This document shows, piece by piece, positions 1 to 9,338 of a stretch of 64,000 bases of DNA (positions within the stretch are counted from its first letter, which is position 1; every line of letters begins with the position of its first letter). The stretch covers positions 1 through 64,000 of the forward strand of contig SCKN01000001.1 in NCBI GenBank assembly GCA_004124385.1. The letters are read 5' to 3'. This DNA is from Fidelibacterota bacterium. Its GTDB lineage: Bacteria; Fidelibacterota; Marinisomatia; Marinisomatales; TCS55. The position numbers and the translations under genes are program-made. The notes below the pieces were generated by a model, which saw nothing but the letters and a program-made list of their open reading frames with translations, was not told where the DNA came from and did not search any database.

Positions 1-3000
1 ATAACGCCACCGATACCTCACTTACTAAAACAAGCTTAAGCCTGTCCAGCGGCACAGCTTATTATATAAGTGTAAAAGCAACAGATAACGCCGAGAATGA
101 ATCCACAACCATTACGTCAGACGGCGTGACGGTGGATACGGATGGTCCCCTTATTGGTACTGTATTTGATGGTCCCGGGGCCGATATGGATTGGACCAAT
201 TCAGATTCAACCCTTTCTGCCAACTGGAAAGATTTCAGCGATACCTTAAGCGGTATCAATATTTATGAATATGCCATCGGTACGGAAATAGACAGTTTTG
301 CCTTGGTCAATTGGACGTCAGCAGGGTTGGATACATTTTTCGTAGAATCCGATCTCAACTTAATCAGTAGCGAGACATACTATGTGTTTATTAAAGCAAC
401 GGATTATGTTAATAATGAAGGAAGTGTTGCGGCTAGTGATGGTATAATAGTTGATCTCATAATTCCGCTTGTGGGTGATCTCTATGATGGCATAGACGGC
501 GAAGACCAGGATTGGCAATCATCTGACAGTACGTTGTCATTATTCTGGTCCGGCAGTGATTCCCGAGAATTAGATTATTACCAGTATTCAGTAGGCACAG
601 CGTCTGGGGATTCAAATATTGTAGCTTGGACAAGCGCGAGCACCAATACCAGCGTAACCCTCGTAAACGTTGAACTGCTGGAAGAACAGACTTATTATGG
701 TAATGTCCGGGCGGTGGACAGGGCCGGCAACGTTTCCGATGTGGTGTCCAGCGATGGCATTACGATTGACTACACCGCACCAGTAACCGGCTCCGTCAGT
801 GATGGTTTGGGTAAAGATTTAATATTTACAGGCACGGCTGATTCACTGTCTGCCAACTGGTCCGGATTTTCTGATTCGTTCAGCGGAATTCAATATTTTG
901 AATATGCTATCGGTACAACACTCCAGGGCACGGATGTTGTCAGCTGGACACTGAATAATACCGATTCCGCCATGACACACAATGGGTTGACCTTAACAAA
1001 TGGTTCAGCATACTATGTTTCTGTCCGGGCTACAGATTTCGCCGAAAATGTTTCCAATATCGGAAGTTCCAACGGCGTTACTGTTGATATTGAAGTACCC
1101 ATAGCAGGCAGTGTTTTCGATGGGGCAGGGCAGGATGAGGAATGGACAAATTCATACGCTACGCTGGAGAGTAACTGGTCTGGATTTTCAGATCCCGTCA
1201 GTGGAATACAACATTATGAATATGCCATCGGCACAACTTCAGGCGCGACAGATGCCGTTGATTGGACCAACAATGGACTGGCAACATCATTTATTCGGGA
1301 AGATTTAACCCTGCAAAGCGGAACGACGTATTACATTTCTGTGCGGGCCACAGACCTTGTTGAAAATACCAGCGCTGTTGCTACGAGTAACGGTATTACC
1401 GTGGATCAATTCAGCCCTACAGTAAGCGATCCTTTTGATGGTTCTTTAGCGGAAGATATAGACTGGCAGCAGGATAATACTACTCTCGTTTCTGCCTGGC
1501 AGGGGGATGATACAAGGGACATTGCCTATTATGAATATTCCTTTGGTACAGCGCAAGGTGATTCCAACATTGTTGCCTGGACAGACAATGGCACCAATAC
1601 GGATGCCAGCGTCAGCGGTCTGTCGTTAACAAACGGTACAACATACTATACTAATGTCCGCGCCTATGATCTGGCTGGAAACCGTTCCGCAATCGCCATT
1701 AGCGATGGAATCACCATTGATTTTGAACCACCTTCTGCAGGAGAAGTTAATGATGGAGCTAGTGAAGATATTTGGCTATCAAATTCGTTTGAAACGGCTG
1801 GTGCAAATTGGTCTGGCTTTAGCGATGCTTTGAGCGGTATCACTATCTATGAATATGCGTTAGGTTCATCTGTTGGCAGTAATGACATTATAGATTGGAT
1901 AACTGTTGGGGCAGACACGACGTTTGTAGAAAATTCCGGTTTGAGCTTAGAGCATGCTGCATCTTACTATTTTTCTGTCCGCGCCACGGACCTGGTGGAA
2001 AATGTTTCTGCTGTGGCCAGCAGTGACGGCTTTGTGATTGATATTTATCCCGGCCCGCCAACCTTTGTGAGCATGACCTTCGATACAGCATCAGAATTAT
2101 TATCATTAACAGATGACAGGGTAGTGGACATTGTTTTGTCTGAACCTTCCGTCAGTATGGATTACGAAATGACGTCTCTTTTGCCTGTAACTCATGCTTC
2201 TTCATTGGATTCTATTTATATTCAGATTAATCTGACGGCACCCTTTGCCAGTTTGGATACACTTCAATTTTCCATTTTCAATTTGACTGATATGGTTGGA
2301 TTGGATAGTAATTATTCCTTTACCATTTATACAGAAGTGCTAGCCGATTACAATGCAGATGGTTTAATAGATGTAACTGATTTAAATACATTTTCTAATG
2401 CTTGGACATCAGAAGATTACAGCCTGGAGCTTGGCCCTGTTACCGGGACAGTGCCCCATCTGATACCAACACCGGATAATGTATTTGATTTAAGGGATGG
2501 TTTGTCTTTTGCCAGGATGTGGCATTGGTCAAATAATACACCGGCATTATTGCTATCAGATTTAAATCAATATGGACCCCAGCTCGATATACAACAATCC
2601 GGTAAAATACTGGATATAACGCTCACTGAAGATGTCGTATCCGCACAGGTATTGGTTATTTACAATCCAACAAAACTGGCAATAGAAAATACCATTGATT
2701 TATTGAACCAAAACGAGATAATGTTCAAAAGCCACTTTAAAGAAACAGGTAATCTGCTCATTGAAAAAGCGTTTTTGACTGATATACAGGAAAAACACAT
2801 TTCTCTGGAGACGAATTCGTTAGACGAGGAAGATTCCTTTATTTCAATTCAATATACATTCTTGGATCAGTTTAAGAATATCATCGCCCAAGGCTTTATG
2901 TCACAAAAAGTCATCGCTATACCCGATGAATTTGCCTTACATCAGAATTATCCAAACCCATTTAATCCCGTAACCACCATCCAATATGATATTCCGGTAG

Positions 3001-3203
3001 AGACGCATGTGAATCTTATCGTATATGATATTTTAGGCCGGGAAGTCAGAATGCTACTCAATCAAACAGAGCAGCCGGGGTATAAATCAATAAGATGGAA
3101 TGGTAGAAATAACGCTGGTCAAGAAATTAGCGCAGGTATGTATTTTTACAGGCTCGAAACAACCGGGTTTGTTAAAGTGCATAAAATGATTTTACTGAAG
3201 TAG
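1..3203 (+). CDS. Secreted multi-repeat protein with T9SS sorting domain (5' end outside window)
   Basis: The reading frame is open from base 3 without a start, so the N terminus lies upstream. Six full tandem repeats of 105-106 residues begin near 147, 465, 780, 1098, 1416 and 1731, with a partial one before them. Each carries an immunoglobulin/fibronectin-III-like pattern (xVxDG, NWSGFSD, YEYAIGT, YYxSVRATD, SDGITVD). Around 2341-2540 there is a dockerin-like stretch with a DYNADGLIDVTD loop, which could bind calcium. The last ~90 residues (from about 2932) are a T9SS type A sorting domain with NYPNPFNP and a terminal KMILLK, so the protein is probably exported through the outer membrane and attached to the surface or released. 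The role of the repeats (adhesion, or display of a lost N-terminal enzyme) cannot be told from what is here. Confidence 0.85.
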   Translation, partial: NATDTSLTKTSLSLSSGTAYYISVKATDNAENESTTITSDGVTVDTDGPLIGTVFDGPGADMDWTNSDSTLSANWKDFSDTLSGINIYEYAIGTEIDSFALVNWTSAGLDTFFVESDLNLISSETYYVFIKATDYVNNEGSVAASDGIIVDLIIPLVGDLYDGIDGEDQDWQSSDSTLSLFWSGSDSRELDYYQYSVGTASGDSNIVAWTSASTNTSVTLVNVELLEEQTYYGNVRAVDRAGNVSDVVSSDGITIDYTAPVTGSVSDGLGKDLIFTGTADSLSANWSGFSDSFSGIQYFEYAIGTTLQGTDVVSWTLNNTDSAMTHNGLTLTNGSAYYVSVRATDFAENVSNIGSSNGVTVDIEVPIAGSVFDGAGQDEEWTNSYATLESNWSGFSDPVSGIQHYEYAIGTTSGATDAVDWTNNGLATSFIREDLTLQSGTTYYISVRATDLVENTSAVATSNGITVDQFSPTVSDPFDGSLAEDIDWQQDNTTLVSAWQGDDTRDIAYYEYSFGTAQGDSNIVAWTDNGTNTDASVSGLSLTNGTTYYTNVRAYDLAGNRSAIAISDGITIDFEPPSAGEVNDGASEDIWLSNSFETAGANWSGFSDALSGITIYEYALGSSVGSNDIIDWITVGADTTFVENSGLSLEHAASYYFSVRATDLVENVSAVASSDGFVIDIYPGPPTFVSMTFDTASELLSLTDDRVVDIVLSEPSVSMDYEMTSLLPVTHASSLDSIYIQINLTAPFASLDTLQFSIFNLTDMVGLDSNYSFTIYTEVLADYNADGLIDVTDLNTFSNAWTSEDYSLELGPVTGTVPHLIPTPDNVFDLRDGLSFARMWHWSNNTPALLLSDLNQYGPQLDIQQSGKILDITLTEDVVSAQVLVIYNPTKLAIENTIDLLNQNEIMFKSHFKETGNLLIEKAFLTDIQEKHISLETNSLDEEDSFISIQYTFLDQFKNIIAQGFMSQKVIAIPDEFALHQNYPNPFNPVTTIQYDIPVETHVNLIVYDILGREVRMLLNQTEQPGYKSIRWNGRNNAGQEISAGMYFYRLETTGFVKVHKMILLK

Positions 3204-3442
3204 TATTTCAGTACAAATGCGTATAATTATACTATTTATTATTAGGACATTAATCAAACGAAAAACGGAAATATTTAGGACATATTAGTCTGCTGATTCT
3301 ACAAAAATAAATAAATAATCCCTGTCCTAAATTATGAGGTAATGTTATTATTTTCTCATTCATTTCAGTAACAATATTGAGTGAACCTTATTTTAATTCA
3401 GACTGAAAAGCCATAGGTCAATATGTGTAGTTTCCGCCGCTC

Positions 3443-4723
3443 ATGAAGATCAAAATTGTACATGAAAACAGCTTGGGAGCCGAATTGGGTCTCCAACCCG
3501 GAGATAAAATCGAAGCAATCGATAATTCCAGAGTACGGGATATTCTTGATTATAAGTTTAAAATAACGGATGATCAAATTCGCCTTAAAGTTCGCCAAAA
3601 TGGTGAATTGGTGGAATACGACCTGGAAAAGGATGAAGATGATGATTTAGGCTTGGAATTCGAAGATATGCGCATCCGCAAATGTGCCAATGATTGTGTT
3701 TTTTGCTTCGTAGACCAAAATCCTCCGGGAATGCGTAGCGGAATATATTTCCGTGACGGCGATTTCAGAATGTCGTTTCTCCACGGTCATTACATTACGT
3801 TAACCAATATGGGCTGGAAAGAATTAAAACGAGTGGTTGAGCAGCGCTTGACGCCATTGTATATTTCTGTTCATGTCACCGATCCAGATAAACGTCTGGA
3901 ATTATTTCTCTATGGCAAGGATGACAATTTGTTATCCAAGTTCGAATATTTGACTGAAAATGGCATCGAATTGCACTCACAGGTTGTATTATGTCCCACG
4001 TGGAATGACGGCGTTTTCCTGGAGAAAACGATTGCAGATATCCACCAGTATGCGCCCATGGCTCGCAGTATGTCCATCGTTCCGGTCGGATTGACAAAAC
4101 ACCGCGATGGACTCCCATTTATTCCGGCGATTACAACAGAGTATGCAGAAAATGCAATTTCTCTGTATGAAGAGTTTGATAAACGATTTAAACATGCAGA
4201 CGGCAGCCGCTTTTTGGTGTTGAGCGATGAATGGTATCTGCGCGTCGGAAAAGACGTTCCCGGGTGTGAATACTATGATAACATCAACTTGGAAGAGAAT
4301 GGCGTTGGACAAGTACGCGATTTCATTGAAAAGTGGACAGATTTTGACATTCCGATATTCGAAAAAGAAACGCGGATTACTATTGGTTCAGGCAAGCTTA
4401 TTTCGGACACATTTCGCAATTGGTTTATTCCCAAGCTGAATGCTATTCCAAACCTTACTGTGAATTATATAGTGATTGAAAATCATTTCTTCGGTAAAGA
4501 TGAAGTGACAGTAACAGGTCTTTTAACCGCCCAGGATATCATTGATCAGTTAATAGATACGGATTTGGGAGATAAAGTTATTTTTAGCGATCGTATACTA
4601 AATGATGAAGGATCGTTAACCCTGGATGACCAAACATTAGGTGATATCAGTAAAACACTTAAAGTACTACTAGAGATTACAGGTGATTCTCCAGAACAAT
4701 TATTTAATACAATCCGCGGCTAA
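3443..4723 (+). CDS. DUF512 family protein: PDZ-like domain plus radical-SAM-type cysteine cluster
   Basis: This 426-residue protein starts with a PDZ-like domain (about residues 1-60, with GLQPGDKI). A three-cysteine cluster follows, C81-x3-C85-x2-C88 (KCANDCVFCF), the spacing used by radical SAM enzymes to hold a 4Fe-4S cluster, and then the FVDQNPPGMR stretch typical of DUF512 proteins. The substrate of the family is not known to me. It lies 5 bp upstream of der; a DUF512-der pairing is also common in Clostridia, which supports the assignment. No clear Shine-Dalgarno sequence precedes the ATG, but this is the first start that keeps the PDZ domain intact. Confidence 0.85.
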   Translation: MKIKIVHENSLGAELGLQPGDKIEAIDNSRVRDILDYKFKITDDQIRLKVRQNGELVEYDLEKDEDDDLGLEFEDMRIRKCANDCVFCFVDQNPPGMRSGIYFRDGDFRMSFLHGHYITLTNMGWKELKRVVEQRLTPLYISVHVTDPDKRLELFLYGKDDNLLSKFEYLTENGIELHSQVVLCPTWNDGVFLEKTIADIHQYAPMARSMSIVPVGLTKHRDGLPFIPAITTEYAENAISLYEEFDKRFKHADGSRFLVLSDEWYLRVGKDVPGCEYYDNINLEENGVGQVRDFIEKWTDFDIPIFEKETRITIGSGKLISDTFRNWFIPKLNAIPNLTVNYIVIENHFFGKDEVTVTGLLTAQDIIDQLIDTDLGDKVIFSDRILNDEGSLTLDDQTLGDISKTLKVLLEITGDSPEQLFNTIRG

Positions 4724-4728
4724 AAAAT

Positions 4729-6045
4729 ATGTCTGCTCCAGTCATAGCAATAGTCGGCCGGCCCAATGTGGGTAAATCCACATTTTTCAATCGTGTTTTA
4801 CGTCAGCGCAAAGCGATTGTTGATTCCCAGGAAGGCATCACTCGTGATCGTATTTACGGTGAAACTGAATGGTCCGGAAAGCGCATGAGTTTTATCGATA
4901 CCGGCGGATTTATTCCTGAAGATTTGGATATATTTAATGCAGCTGTTCGGGAACATTCCAAACTGGCAATGGGCGAAGCGGATATGGTTCTATTAATGGT
5001 GGACGGACAGGCAAATATGACGTCCAGCGATCAAGTCTTGGCTCAAGCTGTACGGGAAAGCGGAAAACCGCATATACTGATCGTTAATAAATGTGATAAT
5101 TTGAATCAGGATGATCAAGTCTATAGTTTTCATGAATTAGGAATTGAACCGGTTTTACCTATGTCTGCTCTATCCGGACGATATACAGGTGATATTCTTC
5201 AAGTTGTTTATGAAAAATTAAATTTAAGCGAACGAGTCGATGAAGAGGAAGATAATACGGATTTACATTTGGCAATTGTGGGTATGCCCAATGTGGGGAA
5301 ATCCTCATTGTTAAATGCACTGTTACAAAAAGAACAAACTATTGTAACGCCCATCGCCGGTACAACCCGTGATTCCGTTGACACAAAAATGAAATGGTAC
5401 GGCAAGGATATTATTCTCGTAGATACCGCCGGTTTACGCAAGAAGAGTAAGGTAAATGATGCTATTGAGTTTTATAGTACGGTGCGAACGAAACGATCCG
5501 TTGATCACTGCAATGTTGCTTTGGTACTCATCGATGCAGAAAAAGGATTTAACAAGCAAGACAGGTCCATTATTGACCATGTAATCAAAGCGGGAAAGGG
5601 TATCGTCGTTATTGTCAACAAATGGGACTTGATTAAAAAAGACACCCATACCATGGAAGAGAGGAAAGAGTCCATTCGCAATCAATTTCCTATGTTGAAT
5701 GATTTTCCCATTTTATTTGTCTCTGCTCTTACGAAACAGAGAGTATCTGGAATATTGAAAGAAGCTTTTTCTGTTTATGAAAATTATCAACAGGAAATCT
5801 CGACACATAAATTAAATACGTTCCTAGAAAATGCGATCAAAACTCGAAGCGTTCCGGCTGAAAAAGGAAAATTGATCCGTATGAAATTTATTAAGCAAGT
5901 AAGTTCCTCTCCACCGCTATTTGCCTGCTATGCCAATTACCCCAAATTGATTCCCACCCATTATAAGCGTTTTATGGAAAACCAATTAAGAGAAGCCTTT
6001 AATTTTGAGGGTGTTCCCATTCGTTTTTCATTCAGAAAATCTTGA
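4729..6045 (+). CDS. der: GTPase Der (EngA), 50S ribosome assembly
   Basis: The protein has 438 residues and two GTPase domains in tandem, the hallmark of Der. The first P-loop is GRPNVGKS at residues 10-17 with a DTGG switch II; the second is GMPNVGKS with DTAG, and each domain has an NKxD motif (NKCD, NKWD). A KH-like C-terminal domain ends near FSFRKS. Der acts in late maturation of the large ribosomal subunit. The gene follows the DUF512 gene by 5 bp and overlaps the next gene, so the three are probably one transcript. Confidence 0.97.
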   Translation: MSAPVIAIVGRPNVGKSTFFNRVLRQRKAIVDSQEGITRDRIYGETEWSGKRMSFIDTGGFIPEDLDIFNAAVREHSKLAMGEADMVLLMVDGQANMTSSDQVLAQAVRESGKPHILIVNKCDNLNQDDQVYSFHELGIEPVLPMSALSGRYTGDILQVVYEKLNLSERVDEEEDNTDLHLAIVGMPNVGKSSLLNALLQKEQTIVTPIAGTTRDSVDTKMKWYGKDIILVDTAGLRKKSKVNDAIEFYSTVRTKRSVDHCNVALVLIDAEKGFNKQDRSIIDHVIKAGKGIVVIVNKWDLIKKDTHTMEERKESIRNQFPMLNDFPILFVSALTKQRVSGILKEAFSVYENYQQEISTHKLNTFLENAIKTRSVPAEKGKLIRMKFIKQVSSSPPLFACYANYPKLIPTHYKRFMENQLREAFNFEGVPIRFSFRKS

Positions 6046-6665
6046 ATAAGATTCCCATGAGTACAGCTCGTGCTGTTCTCAAAGTAAAACGGTCAGAATT
6101 CAAGGCAATTTTAAAGCCTGTATATACACAAGAAGATTTCCAACATTTCTTAAAACTCATCCGCAAAGAATTTCACAATGCTCATCATATGTGTTGGGCA
6201 TATCGATTGTCTGACACTGGTATGATTGAAAATTCATCTGACAGCGGAGAACCATCAGGATCCGCCGGAATTCCCATTTTAAATGTATTGCGGAGTTCAA
6301 ATGCTGTACAATCAGCCATTGTCGTCGTCCGATATTTTGGCGGCGTTAAATTAGGAAAAAAGGGATTAATCAATGCATATGGATCTGCGGCATTAGCGGT
6401 ATGCCAAGAATCGAAATGGAAGAACTATATTCAGAAGGATGTATATATAATTACCGGTGATTTTAGCCAAGCGGGAAAACTCGAATATTGGTTAAATAAC
6501 CATAGTGGGAAACGGATAAATGAATTATCGATGGATCACTTAATTTGGGAAATAGAAATTCCAGTTATAACGGACTTAAAAGATTTAAGGATTCTTGGTG
6601 TGGACGTAAAAAAAAGAAGCGGACACAACCAAACCAAGGAGGTAACAAGGAGGGAAGTAGGGTAA
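6042..6665 (+). CDS. YigZ/IMPACT family protein (UPF0029)
   Basis: The 207-residue product carries the UPF0029 signature: DSGEPSGSAGIPIL followed by VVVRYFGGVKLGKKGLINAYG. In other organisms IMPACT/YigZ proteins are linked to translation control, but the bacterial biochemical role is unsettled. The first possible start is a TTG at 6042 that overlaps the der stop; an ATG at 6057 is equally possible and would give MSTARAVL. The C terminus is short and basic compared with full-length family members, so the second ferredoxin-like domain looks somewhat reduced. Confidence 0.88.
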   Translation: MNKIPMSTARAVLKVKRSEFKAILKPVYTQEDFQHFLKLIRKEFHNAHHMCWAYRLSDTGMIENSSDSGEPSGSAGIPILNVLRSSNAVQSAIVVVRYFGGVKLGKKGLINAYGSAALAVCQESKWKNYIQKDVYIITGDFSQAGKLEYWLNNHSGKRINELSMDHLIWEIEIPVITDLKDLRILGVDVKKRSGHNQTKEVTRREVG

Positions 6666-6746
6666 TAATACGTGTCCGCTTCAAAGATATATATGCCAAT
6701 AATATTAAAAAGTTTCCAAAAAGTTCTATAAATTGAAAGGATAATT

Positions 6747-7697
6747 ATGAATCCTAAATTTATAATAATACTCGCCTGTCTTTTCTCTGTCCTTTGGGGG
6801 CAATCCCTTCGGGTTGGATTTTGGAATGTGGAAAATTTATTTGACTTGGAGGATGATCCAACCACTCGGGATGAGGAATTTGCTCTAGGTGGAAGAAAAA
6901 ATGTTACTCAGGAAATTTATGATCTTAAATTAAAAAATTGTTCATACGTTTTGGCTGACCTGAATGCGGATGTTCTGGGACTTTGTGAAGTAGAAAACTA
7001 CTTTGTATTGGATGAACTCAATGATGCCTTTACTGGCAGAGATTATAAGATTATTCATTATGATTCACCGGATAGTCGAGGAATTGATAATGCACTTTTA
7101 TATGATCCGAATGTATTTAATGTGCTATCAAGTACGCCCATTCAAAATATGCTTCCCGATGGAAATTTGACTCGGGATATCTTATATGTGAAAGGTGAAT
7201 ATGCCGGATACACACTGCATATTTTTGTAAATCACTGGCCGTCGAATTACGGCGGAAAGAAAAAAGCGATTCCCAAACGCCGTTCCACAGCACGTTTGCT
7301 GGCAAATGAAGTTGCGAAATTGTTATCCGAAGATCCAGATGCAGACATTTTGCTTATGGGCGATTTCAATGAAGATCCAACCGATGATAATGTGCGTATA
7401 TTAAAATCTGTAAATATGACCAGTATGATGGCATCTATGATGGGGCAACGCAAAGTCGGTACATATGTGTATAAAGGTGTAGATTATTTTATGGATCAAA
7501 TTATTATCAGTGATGGTCTGAATGATGACAAGGGATTAATTGCCGGAAAAGCGCAGATTTTGGATAAGCCGTTCTATCGTCAGCAGGAGGGAGATTATGC
7601 TCATTATCCATTTCGGTTCTGGGCAGGAAATAAACTACTTGGTGGTTATTCAGATCATTTGGCTGTGTATGTGGAAATACTGAAAGTCTCTGAATAA
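6747..7697 (+). CDS. Secreted endonuclease/exonuclease/phosphatase (EEP) family protein
   Basis: A signal peptide (residues about 1-19, ending in LWGQS) is followed by an EEP fold. Visible motifs are FWNVENLFD at the N terminus, a CEVENY metal-binding glutamate, GDFNEDP with the catalytic Asp and Asn, and a C-terminal YSDHLAV with the catalytic Asp-His pair. The family cleaves phosphodiesters in nucleic acids, lipids or small molecules; the substrate here is unknown. A strong ribosome-binding site (GAAAGGA) precedes the ATG. It has no T9SS domain, so it is probably periplasmic. Confidence 0.88.
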   Translation: MNPKFIIILACLFSVLWGQSLRVGFWNVENLFDLEDDPTTRDEEFALGGRKNVTQEIYDLKLKNCSYVLADLNADVLGLCEVENYFVLDELNDAFTGRDYKIIHYDSPDSRGIDNALLYDPNVFNVLSSTPIQNMLPDGNLTRDILYVKGEYAGYTLHIFVNHWPSNYGGKKKAIPKRRSTARLLANEVAKLLSEDPDADILLMGDFNEDPTDDNVRILKSVNMTSMMASMMGQRKVGTYVYKGVDYFMDQIIISDGLNDDKGLIAGKAQILDKPFYRQQEGDYAHYPFRFWAGNKLLGGYSDHLAVYVEILKVSE

Positions 7698-7815
7698 CAT
7701 ATTTTTTTTAATTTTTACCTGATTATGATTGTAGTTTTTTTAAAAGTTAATTATTCAGTCATAAAACTACGATTACAGATACATAATATTTTATTTTAAA
7801 ATTTACAAATAAAAG

Positions 7816-7831
7816 GCGGGGCTCGCCCCGC
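7816..7831 (-). terminator. Second hairpin terminator behind tRNA-fMet
   Basis: A GC-rich inverted repeat (GCGGGG, 4-base loop, CCCCGC) is followed on the minus strand by CTTTT. It sits behind the first terminator of the initiator tRNA and probably backs it up. Confidence 0.55.
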
Positions 7832-7838
7832 GTAATGA

Positions 7839-7870
7839 AAAAGCCCTTTGCAAAAAAGCAAAGGGCTTTT
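7839..7870 (-). terminator. Rho-independent terminator of tRNA-fMet
   Basis: A perfect 13-bp stem (AAAAGCCCTTTGC with GCAAAGGGCTTTT) closes a 6-base loop. On the minus strand it lies just after the tRNA 3' end and ends in a T run. The symmetry means it could also stop plus-strand transcription from the EEP gene. Confidence 0.85.
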
Positions 7871-7875
7871 GATTG

Positions 7876-7949
<74 letters not shown>

Positions 7950-8108
7950 ATCATTAATTCTTTGGGTTAAAAACAGGACGCAAAATTAATTCAAACAAAG
8001 TGCCTTTGCAATGGGGAAAGATGAAGAAACCTTATTATTTTTAACAGTACTCTGATTCTTTAGATGTCAGTTAATTTCTACCATGAAAACTGATATTGGA
8101 GATAGAGA

Positions 8109-9338
8109 ATGAGTAAAGTCACCTTCCGATTAATAATAATAAACATCTTTTTATCTACGGCTTTTGCTAATTTTGAAAAAGAGTTGCAAACACAGTTGAT
8201 ATTGGCAGAACCCGGCGATACAATTACTTTAGATGAAGGACGATTTGAGATATTGGGAACTCTATCTATGGAAGGGAAGGAAAATATCGTTATACGTGGA
8301 GCTGGAATGGATCAAACAATCTTATCCTTTTCCAATCAGATTGAAGGAGCTCAAGGGTTGAGCATTACGAACTGTAAGCGTATCATATTGGAAAATTTTA
8401 CCATTCAAAATACAATTGGCGATGGAATTAAAGTACAATATACAGATGGAATTGTATTTCGAAATATAAAAGCAGAATGGACCGGTGGACCAAAAGAAAC
8501 GAATGGAGCGTATGGATTATATCCGGTACAATGCAGTAATGTGCTCATCGAACATTCTATGTCTATCGGAGCATCTGATGCAGGTTTATATGTGGGGCAA
8601 TCAAAAAATATTATTGTGCGAAATTCTGAAGTGTACCATAATGTGGCTGGGATTGAGATTGAAAATTCGATTAATGCGGATGTATACAATAATTATGCTC
8701 ACGATAATACTGGGGGAATTTTGATATTTGATTTGCCGGACTTAATACAGAAATCGGGAAAAAATGTGCGAATTTTTAACAACCTAATTGAAAATAATAA
8801 TTTGGATAATTTTGCGCCAGAAGGGAATATTGTGGGTCAAGTACCTCCGGGTACAGGCATTATGGTTATGGCAGTGGAAAAGGTGGAGATATTTAAAAAT
8901 ACGATTCGTAATAATAAAACAGCCGGGACAACGATCGTGAGTTATTTTATAACAGAGGAAGCCATTGAAGATTCTCTTTACAATCCTTACACAGCTTCTA
9001 TTTATATACATGATAATATCTACGAGAGAGAATCGCAACTACCTACCTTAAATCATGATATTGGAGTATTGTTGGCATTACGCTTTCGATGCCATGTGCC
9101 CGATATTATTTACGACGGCATGCCCGATCCACGCTATGCTAATGCTGATGGACAGATTCCGGCTGATCGAAGACTGTGTCTTGAAAATAATTTAAATGCA
9201 GGATACGTGAATCTTGATATTTCTAAAAACTTTAACAAATGGTACAGCCCATTTATCGCTTCATTCTCTACAGATAAAGATGAATGCAACTGCAGTCAAA
9301 CACCAATATCTGCTGTAAAACTAAACATAATCGAATAG
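8109..9338 (+). CDS. Secreted right-handed parallel beta-helix protein (TIGR03805-like)
   Basis: The 409-residue product has a signal peptide (about 20 residues, ending AFANF) and then regular beta-helix turns rich in N, I and V, such as ENFTIQNTIGDGIKV and NSEVYHNVAGIEIENS, as in NosD-like and pectate-lyase-like folds. Established knowledge: one beta-helix family (TIGR03805) occurs in two-gene pairs with a cytochrome family (SO2930/TIGR03806), and the next gene here matches that partner. The helix may bind or cleave a polysaccharide, but no catalytic residues are identifiable. The ATG is preceded by TTGGAGATAGAG, a good ribosome-binding site. Confidence 0.85.
   Translation: MSKVTFRLIIINIFLSTAFANFEKELQTQLILAEPGDTITLDEGRFEILGTLSMEGKENIVIRGAGMDQTILSFSNQIEGAQGLSITNCKRIILENFTIQNTIGDGIKVQYTDGIVFRNIKAEWTGGPKETNGAYGLYPVQCSNVLIEHSMSIGASDAGLYVGQSKNIIVRNSEVYHNVAGIEIENSINADVYNNYAHDNTGGILIFDLPDLIQKSGKNVRIFNNLIENNNLDNFAPEGNIVGQVPPGTGIMVMAVEKVEIFKNTIRNNKTAGTTIVSYFITEEAIEDSLYNPYTASIYIHDNIYERESQLPTLNHDIGVLLALRFRCHVPDIIYDGMPDPRYANADGQIPADRRLCLENNLNAGYVNLDISKNFNKWYSPFIASFSTDKDECNCSQTPISAVKLNIIE

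Noticed and set aside
3241-3330. Repeated TTAGGACAT words in the spacer before the DUF512 gene
   Set aside because: Only two copies and one partial inverse (TCCTAAAT) in AT-rich DNA; not enough for an operator claim.
3876-4312. Minus-strand ORFs inside the DUF512 gene
   Set aside because: They lie opposite a well-supported gene and show no recognisable domain.
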